From Myxococcota bacterium (GTDB lineage Bacteria; Myxococcota; Polyangia; GCA-2747355; JAKLHH01), in contig JAKLHH010000011.1 of NCBI GenBank assembly GCA_022710245.1, positions 1-22,436 of the forward strand: a DNA stretch of 22,436 bases, written 5' to 3'. Numbering within the stretch: the first letter of the stretch is position 1; the number at the start of each line of letters is the position of its first letter. Position numbers and translations under genes: made by a program. Below are positions 7,814-13,215 of this stretch, piece by piece. A model generated the notes under the pieces. The model worked only from the letters and a program-made list of their open reading frames with translations. It did no database searches and was not told the origin of the DNA.

Positions 7814-8593
7814 ATGAGCGTCGAGCTCAGGCGGGTGCGCTTCGAGGGCGGCGCGGGCGCCACGCTGAGCGGCTGGCTGCACCAGGGCGAGGGCCGGCGC
7901 GGTGCGCTCCTCCTCACCCACTGCTTCACCTGCGGCAAGGACCTGCCGCTCTACCGCGGGCTCGCCGCGGGCCTCGCCGAGCGCGGCTTCCCGACGCTGC
8001 GCTTCGACCTCACCGGCCTCGGCCAGAGCGAGGGGGACTTCAGCCGCACCACGCTGGAGACCAACGTCGAGGACGTGCGTCGCGCCCTCGCCGAGCTCCG
8101 CGCGCAGCTCGGCGAGCCGCTCGGCGCCATCGGGCACAGCCTCGGCGGCACCGCGACCCTGCTCGCCGCCCCCACCCTGCCGTCGCTCGCGGCGCTCGCC
8201 GTGCTCGCCTCGCCGGCGGAGCCAGCCGGCCTCGAGCGTCGCCTCGGCCGCGACGTGCGCGCCGAGGCCGAGGCCCAGGGCAGCGCCGCCATCGAGGTGG
8301 GCGGGCGGCCCTTCCGCGTCGGGCGGGAGCTCCTCGACTCGCTGCACGGGCTCGGGCTCGGCGCGCGGCTCGCCGCGCTTGGCCGCCCGCTCCTCTTCCT
8401 GCACGGCACCCTGGACCACACGGTGCCGATCGAAGACAGCGAGGCGCTCTTCGCCGCGGCGGCACAGCCGAAGGGCTTCGAGCCGCTGGTCGGCGCCGAT
8501 CACCTCCTCGGGCGGCGGCAGGACGTCGAGGCCGCGGTGGAGATCCTGGCCGCGTGGTTCGGCAGGCACCTCGCCGCCGCGCCGGCGAGGTGA
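7814..8593 (+). CDS. Alpha/beta hydrolase (OsmC-fusion type hydrolase domain, stand-alone)
   Basis: 259 residues with a complete alpha/beta-hydrolase triad: nucleophile elbow GHSLGG (Ser109), Asp201 in HGTLDHTVP and His230 in GADHLL. The LTHCFTCGKDL and LRFDLTGLGQSEGDF blocks (34-76) are typical of the hydrolase half of bifunctional alpha/beta hydrolase-OsmC proteins. The frame stops after the hydrolase, so no OsmC half is present. GAGGAGGAG (7802-7810) is the SD. A CATACT at 7761-7766 could be a -10, giving the gene its own promoter 64 bp after the preceding stop. The substrate is unknown; a small-molecule ester or peptide is likely. Cytoplasmic, with no signal peptide. Confidence 0.9.
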   Translation: MSVELRRVRFEGGAGATLSGWLHQGEGRRGALLLTHCFTCGKDLPLYRGLAAGLAERGFPTLRFDLTGLGQSEGDFSRTTLETNVEDVRRALAELRAQLGEPLGAIGHSLGGTATLLAAPTLPSLAALAVLASPAEPAGLERRLGRDVRAEAEAQGSAAIEVGGRPFRVGRELLDSLHGLGLGARLAALGRPLLFLHGTLDHTVPIEDSEALFAAAAQPKGFEPLVGADHLLGRRQDVEAAVEILAAWFGRHLAAAPAR

Positions 8594-8811
8594 GACGCGG
8601 TGCCGATCCGTTGACTGGCCTCGGCGCTGGACGCCCCGCGAGCAGCGCCCCCGCGTAGCAGCGCCCCCGCGTAGCAGCGCCCCCGCGTAGCAGCGCGTAG
8701 CAGCGCCCCCGCGTAGCAGCGCGTAGCAGCGCCCCGCGAGCCGCGACGTAGCGAGCAGAGGTCCAGGACGGATCGGGGCCGCGCTCCGTATGACTGTCCA
8801 GGAGAGAGGGC
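8594..8811. other. Intergenic region with tandem array
   Basis: 218 bp between the hydrolase stop and the WGR gene. TTGACT at 8611-8616 resembles a -35, but no -10 follows at the right distance. The middle is the GTAGCAGCGC array. GGAG at 8801-8804 is the SD for the WGR gene. Confidence 0.4.
8640..8732 (+). repeat. Tandem array of GTAGCAGCGC, alternately spaced
   Basis: Six exact copies of the 10-mer GTAGCAGCGC start at 8655, 8671, 8687, 8697, 8713 and 8723. A shorter GAGCAGCGC variant is at 8640. Consecutive copies are either separated by CCCCGC (16-nt period) or directly abutting (10-nt period), giving steps of 16, 16, 10, 16, 10. The core AGCAGCG is shared with the larger array at 10597-10908 on the other side of the WGR gene. 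Confidence 0.9.
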
Positions 8812-10554
8812 ATGCCACGCTACGAGCACAGGGTCACGCGCAAGTTCTGGGAGATCTCCGTCGAGGGAGACGTCGTCGTGCGACGGTCGGGACCGATCGG
8901 CGGCGAGGGGAAGCCCTCGCGCTTCCGCGACGGCTGCGCGCTCGCGGCGCAGCTGCGCGCGGAGCAGGCCATCCTCGAGAAGGAGGCCGAGGGTTACCGC
9001 CTGGTCGGCGCCCGGGAGCCGTGGCCCGGCCCCGGCCGCGACGACGCGCCGCCGGAGGCCGGGGAGGCCGAGGGGCTGCTCCGCGACCCGCGCGAACCGG
9101 AGTCGACGCTCGTCTACGGAGACTGGCTGCAGGCGCGGGGGGCTCCTCGCGGCGAGCTGATCACCGTGCAGCACCAGCTGGCCCAGGCGCGGGGGAGCCG
9201 CGCGGCCGAGCTGCGCAAGGCCGAGGAGCGGATCCTCGCGCGCCACGGCGAGGCGCTCCTCGGGCACCTGCACGAGCTGCGCGATCTGGTGGAGCTGGAG
9301 TGGAACGTCGGCTTCATCGGGCGCGCCCGCCTCGGCGCCGCGCGGGGCGACGGGCGTGGCCGCGCCCGCCGGTACTTCGGCGAGCACCAGCGCTACTGGG
9401 TGCTGCGGGTGATGGCCGCCGAGCTCTTCGCGCTGCGCTCGGCGCGGTTCCTCGAGGCGCTCAGCCTGGAGAGCGTGGGCAGCGACTGCTACCCGCTCGA
9501 CTTCGTCGCCGAGCACGCGCCGCCAACCCTGCACACCCTCGAGGTGCCGCTGACGCCCGCGCTGCGCGCGACGCTCACCTACCTGCAGCGGCAGTGGTGG
9601 GGCGCGTCCATCACGCAGACGAACGGGGTCTGGCTGGCGCGGCGGCCGCTGGAGATGCCGCGGCTGAAGGCGCTGCGCATCGAGCCCGGGCTGCAGGCCC
9701 ACGCTCCTGGCCTCGCGCCCTTCGAGGAGCAGGCGCAGGTCCGGGTGCAGCGCCGTCGGCGCGTGGAGCGCCTGGAGCGCGTGAGCGGTCTGGCCTTCCT
9801 CTGCCAGAGCCAGCTCCCGTCGCTCGAGGTGCTGGAGCTCGGCTGTGACGGCCCTGGCTCGCAGCCCGGAGACCTGCGGCCCGTCCTCGAGGGGGCCTTC
9901 CCCGCGCTGCAGCACCTCACGCTGCGAGCGCTCGTCTTCGTCGAGCCGTTCCTCGCAGAGCTGCTCGCCTCGCGGTCGCTCCGCGGGCTGCGTACGCTGG
10001 CCCTGCCGCAGGCGGCCTTCACCGATGCGCACGCGCGCCTGCTCGCCCAGCACCGGAGAGGCCTGCCCCGGCTCGAGCGCCTCGACCTCGCCGGCACCCA
10101 CCTCACCGCGGTGGGTCGGCGAGCGCTCGAGGCGGCCGGTCTCACGGTGACGCTCGCCTCGACGGACGCGTCGTCGACCCTGGACCCGGGGGCTGGCGCG
10201 AGCGCGACCTCGGGGGCGGGGCGCGCCTCGAGCGCGAGCCCGCCGGCCGCCATCGGCGCAGCGGTCACCCTCGAGCGCGCCCTCGGCCAGTGCCCCGACG
10301 CGGCAGCCCAGGCAGCGGCGCGCACAGTGGCTGTTCCGGCGAGCTGGAGCGAGCTCGGCCGCAACGCCGAGCGCGCCTGGGGCCGCTACGCGGGGAGCTC
10401 GGGCGAGTACCGCGTGGGAGTGACCCTCGGCACGCTCGCCTCGCGCTGCACCTGCCCGAGCCGCAAGCGGCCCTGCAAGCACGGCCTCGGCCTGCTGCTG
10501 CTGCTCGCCGACAGCGCCGTGACGCCGGGACAGCGGCCGCGGTGGGCGCGCTGA
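8812..10554 (+). CDS. WGR - TIGR02996 - leucine-rich repeat - SWIM zinc-finger protein
   Basis: 580 residues. Residues 1-66 are a WGR domain (KFWEISVEGDVVVRR, then GGEGKPSRF and a helical EKEAEGYRLV end), although the Trp-Gly-Arg signature reads Arg-Ser-Gly. Residues ~84-150 are a TIGR02996 repeat-companion domain (LRDPREPESTLVYGDWLQARGA, in which YGDWL replaces the usual YADWL). Residues ~200-450 are leucine-rich repeats, clearest at 336-346 (LPSLEVLELGC), 364-374 and 418-430 (LPRLERLDLAGTH). A Pro/Ala/Ser linker leads to a SWIM finger: C546, C548, C555, H557 in CTCPSRKRPCKH followed by GLGLLLLL. WGR and SWIM modules generally bind nucleic acid or protein, so an intracellular DNA/RNA-associated role is plausible; partners are unknown. 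SD GGAG lies 7 nt before the ATG. The gene lies between two related tandem-repeat arrays. Confidence 0.88.
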   Translation: MPRYEHRVTRKFWEISVEGDVVVRRSGPIGGEGKPSRFRDGCALAAQLRAEQAILEKEAEGYRLVGAREPWPGPGRDDAPPEAGEAEGLLRDPREPESTLVYGDWLQARGAPRGELITVQHQLAQARGSRAAELRKAEERILARHGEALLGHLHELRDLVELEWNVGFIGRARLGAARGDGRGRARRYFGEHQRYWVLRVMAAELFALRSARFLEALSLESVGSDCYPLDFVAEHAPPTLHTLEVPLTPALRATLTYLQRQWWGASITQTNGVWLARRPLEMPRLKALRIEPGLQAHAPGLAPFEEQAQVRVQRRRRVERLERVSGLAFLCQSQLPSLEVLELGCDGPGSQPGDLRPVLEGAFPALQHLTLRALVFVEPFLAELLASRSLRGLRTLALPQAAFTDAHARLLAQHRRGLPRLERLDLAGTHLTAVGRRALEAAGLTVTLASTDASSTLDPGAGASATSGAGRASSASPPAAIGAAVTLERALGQCPDAAAQAAARTVAVPASWSELGRNAERAWGRYAGSSGEYRVGVTLGTLASRCTCPSRKRPCKHGLGLLLLLADSAVTPGQRPRWAR

Positions 10555-10596
10555 GCGCTCGAGAGGTCTCGAGCCTGGCTGAGGACGCTGCAGACG

Positions 10597-10908
10597 GCAG
10601 CGACGGAGCAGCGACGGAGCAGCGACGGAGCAGCGGCGAAGCAGCGGCGGAGCAGCGCGGGAGCAGCGACGGAGTAGCGGCGGAGCAGCGGCGGAGCAGC
10701 GACGGAGCAGCGACGGAGCAGCGGCGGAGCAGCGGCGGAGCAGCGCGGGAGCAGCGGCGGAGCAGCGGCGGAGCAGCGGCGGAGCAGCGCGAGCAGCGAC
10801 GGAGCAGCGACGGGAGCAGCGGCGGAGCAGCGACGGAAGCAGCGACGGGAGCAGCGGCGGAGCAGCGGCGGAGCAGCGCGGGAGCAGCGGCGGCGGAGCA
10901 GCGACCGA
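10597..10908 (+). repeat. 11-bp minisatellite, about 28 copies
   Basis: The unit is GCAGCG(A/G)CGGA, 11 nt, read through 28 consecutive copies. Most are exactly 11 nt. A 9-nt unit and three 12-nt units occur in the second half, and a 14-nt one near the end (about 10884-10897). Variants GCAGCGCGGGA and GTAGCGGCGGA are interspersed. The array begins 43 bp after the WGR stop and ends 24 bp before the stop of the convergent gene, so it lies wholly outside both genes. The period is close to one DNA helical turn. Confidence 0.93.
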
Positions 10909-10932
10909 GGCGCAGGCGGGCCACCGCGCGCG

Positions 10933-12183
10933 CTACGCCTCCTCCTCCTCGAGCGGGTCGGCCGGCCAGACCACGTCCTTCCACTGGCGGGCCTCGCGCG
11001 CGTGCCTGGCGAGCTCCGACTCCGACGAGTGGCAGAGCGCGACCACCTCGGCGGCCGCCTCGGGGTTGACCGCGCAGAGGTGGCGCAGCACGGGCTCCAG
11101 CATCAGCGGGCGAGGCTTGCCGAGGATCTCTCGGATCAGCTCGACCACCTTCTCACCCCGCAGCTGCCTGACCAGCGCCGCCGCGTCGAGCGGATCCGGT
11201 GCTGCCCCGCGGCGGCCCTCCTCGAGGGCGCGGTTGGCCGACGCCTGCCGGCGGTGCACCCAGATCAGGTCCGAGAGGCGCGAGCGGCCGCGCTCGCGGA
11301 GGATCTGCTTGCCGAGCTCGCCGAGGAGCTCCTTGCCGAGGCGCGCGGAGCCGAGCCACGCCACCGCCGCCGCCATCGGCCGTCCGCCGAGGCGCGCGCC
11401 GAGCTCGGCGAGCGGCACCAGCAGCGGGCTGTGCAGGCCGAGGATGATCGCCACCTCGAGCGCCTGCACCAGCCAGTCCGGCTTGGCGGCGGCCATCAGC
11501 CGCGGCCCCGTCCGCTCGGGCGGCGGCTCGAGGCGCAGCAGGTAGCCGAGCACCTCGGGGGTGGTGGCGAGGAGCGCGAGCGCGCGCTCGATCAGCTCGG
11601 GCAGGGCGATCTGCCCCCTGCCGACGGCGTTCCACTCCTCGAGCTGGGTCGGCGGGTGGTCCTTGAGCTCGTCGACGAAGTCTCCCAGGCCGCCGGCCTC
11701 GGCGAGGAGCTCGAGGACGAGGATCCGGCCCGGATCGCTCGCGCGCAGGCGCTGCCGCACCGCGCGGCGCGCCTCGGGGAGCGTCACCCACTTGCGGTCC
11801 GAGGCGGTGAGGACCTGCAGCAGCAGGTGCGCCCGCTCGCCCTGCGCGGTGCGCAGGTGGGCGAGCGCGTGCTCGACGAGCTGCGGGCCCATCTGTCGCG
11901 CCAGCGCCTCGCAGAGGTCGAGCGAGAAGCGCGAGCCGAGGAGCTCGAGGATGTGCTGGATCTTCTCCTCGCTGGCGGCGATCGCCGGAGCGGCCGCGGC
12001 GAAGGTCATGCGGTCGGGGAAGAAGCCGTCGCTCAGCTGGTAGCCCTGCTGCGAGATCACGTGAGGCGCGAGGACCAGGCGCCAGCCGTCGGCAGACGCG
12101 ACCAGCTCGACGAAGGCTTGTCGCCTCGCCGCCCGGCTCTCTCCGGTGAGCGCCTGGTCAAGCAGGTGGGTCGCTAGGTCCAT
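10933..12183 (-). CDS. Hypothetical helical-repeat protein
   Basis: 416 residues with no signal peptide or membrane segment. I do not recognise the family. The sequence is mostly amphipathic helices rich in Ala/Leu/Glu (e.g. KIQHILELLGSRFSLDLCEALARQ, shown here only as the register around residues 74-97). It could form a HEAT- or ARM-like solenoid. It ends in a short acidic tail (PLEEEEA). ATG 12183 is preceded by a plausible sigma-70 promoter (12212-12241), which supports the start; the SD is poor. The gene converges on the WGR/SWIM gene across the 11-bp array. SWIM-protein genes in other bacteria often neighbour helical unknowns, but I saw no specific family match here. Confidence 0.75.
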   Translation of the reverse strand: MDLATHLLDQALTGESRAARRQAFVELVASADGWRLVLAPHVISQQGYQLSDGFFPDRMTFAAAAPAIAASEEKIQHILELLGSRFSLDLCEALARQMGPQLVEHALAHLRTAQGERAHLLLQVLTASDRKWVTLPEARRAVRQRLRASDPGRILVLELLAEAGGLGDFVDELKDHPPTQLEEWNAVGRGQIALPELIERALALLATTPEVLGYLLRLEPPPERTGPRLMAAAKPDWLVQALEVAIILGLHSPLLVPLAELGARLGGRPMAAAVAWLGSARLGKELLGELGKQILRERGRSRLSDLIWVHRRQASANRALEEGRRGAAPDPLDAAALVRQLRGEKVVELIREILGKPRPLMLEPVLRHLCAVNPEAAAEVVALCHSSESELARHAREARQWKDVVWPADPLEEEEA

Positions 12184-12211
12184 GCTCCAGCCAGTCGTGG
12201 CCTATCGCCAG

Positions 12212-12241
12212 ATTCTATTGAGTCTCCGGGCAGTTTGTCCA
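12212..12241 (-). promoter_or_regulatory. Putative sigma-70 promoter for the 10933-12183 gene
   Basis: On the minus strand TGGACA (12241-12236) and TAGAAT (12217-12212) are separated by 18 nt. Each differs from consensus by one base. The predicted leader is about 21 nt. This is the best two-box promoter in the window. Confidence 0.5.
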
Positions 12242-12321
12242 GGAATCCCGACCGCCCGAGGAGCCGGGGAGTGGACGAGGCGCGAGCCGCCTGGCATGGT
12301 GGGGCGGAGGAGACGCAAGAG

Positions 12322-13176
12322 ATGCCCCGATCCTGGCTCGTCCTTTCGTTGCTCTTGGCCCTGCTGCCTGGCTGCCGCCGCCTCGCCCCCGGGGCCGGCG
12401 TCGGCAGCGGCGGCCTCTCCACGGCCCCCGCGCCCCTCAAGACCGGCCCGCTCGTCGTGGAGCCCGTCGGCGAGGTGGCGAAGAAGCTGGTGGCGGCGCA
12501 CTACGAGCCGGCCGCGCTCGGCCTGCGCGAGCTCGGCTTCGACGTGGAGCTCCGCCTGAAGAAGACCAGCTCGAGGGCCACCGGGACGGGCAAGTGGAAG
12601 CAGGGCGGGGGTCGGCCGGAGGTGGCGCTGCGCGAGGTGGAGCGGCGCGGCCAGCGCGAACAGCAGGCCGCCGACCCCGGGGTGGGGACCCAGATCTGGC
12701 AGTCGCTCCGCTTCCAGACCGAGGCGCTCCTCGACGGGCTCGGGCAGGGCTTCCTCTCGCGCCGGCTGCAGGAGTGGCAGCGGCTGGGCAGCGGCAAGGT
12801 CGCGCTCGAGAGCGGCAAGCTGGTGCTGCGCTTCGGCAGCGAGGGCGGCGAGACGGCGGTCACCGTCGGTGAGGGCTACCGGGTCGAGCGGGTCGAGCAC
12901 CGCTCGCCGAAGAAGATCAACCGCACCATGACCTACGAGCACCAGCTCGAGGGCGGGCGCAACCTGGTCACCCGCGCGCGCCTGGCCGTGACGATCGACG
13001 AGGGCTCGGGCATGACCGCCCAGCAGGTGACCAGCCTGCGGTCCACCGACGGGATGCTCTTCGAGATCGGCTACGAGCGCGTCGGCGGCTTCCTCCTGCC
13101 GGTGCGCCTGCGCACGCAGATGAAGGCGCCCGAGGAGGAGACGGTGGTCACGGTCCGCTACACGAGCGCGCGCTGA
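12322..13176 (+). CDS. Hypothetical lipoprotein
   Basis: 284 residues from ATG 12322. A longer frame to 12235 exists, but the lipoprotein signal starts at MPRSWLVLSLLLALLPGC (lipobox LPGC, Cys18) and GGAGGAG lies upstream (12306-12312), so the shorter start is preferred. After a Gly/Ala linker the protein has alternating helical and beta-rich segments. The C-terminal half (YEHQLEGGRNLVTRARLAV, shown around 220-238, then FEIGYERVGGFLLPVRLRTQM) suggests a beta sheet of the kind seen in LolA-like carrier folds, but I cannot confirm this. Predicted location is periplasm or outer membrane. The stop lies in the first copy of a 24-bp tandem duplication (13168-13215). Confidence 0.75.
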   Translation: MPRSWLVLSLLLALLPGCRRLAPGAGVGSGGLSTAPAPLKTGPLVVEPVGEVAKKLVAAHYEPAALGLRELGFDVELRLKKTSSRATGTGKWKQGGGRPEVALREVERRGQREQQAADPGVGTQIWQSLRFQTEALLDGLGQGFLSRRLQEWQRLGSGKVALESGKLVLRFGSEGGETAVTVGEGYRVERVEHRSPKKINRTMTYEHQLEGGRNLVTRARLAVTIDEGSGMTAQQVTSLRSTDGMLFEIGYERVGGFLLPVRLRTQMKAPEEETVVTVRYTSAR

Positions 13177-13215
13177 ACGCAGCTCACTCTGGCGCGCTGA
13201 GCGCAACTCACTCGG
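13168..13215. repeat. Imperfect 24-bp tandem duplication over a convergent gene junction
   Basis: Copies at 13168-13191 and 13192-13215 differ at 3 of 24 positions. Each contains GCGCGCTGA and CTCACTC, so each offers a TGA on the + strand and a TGA on the - strand. The lipoprotein stops in the first copy (13174-13176), and the kinase gene stops in the second (13210-13208). Confidence 0.85.

Noticed and set aside
8640..8732. CRISPR-like array
   Set aside because: The units are only 10 nt and the spacers are identical (CCCCGC) or absent; no cas genes.
10290..11069. Open frame with an 11-residue EQRRSS-type repeat across the minisatellite
   Set aside because: It arises because an 11-bp repeat without stop codons gives a repeat in all three frames. 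It overlaps the WGR gene's 3' end out of frame and has no SD.
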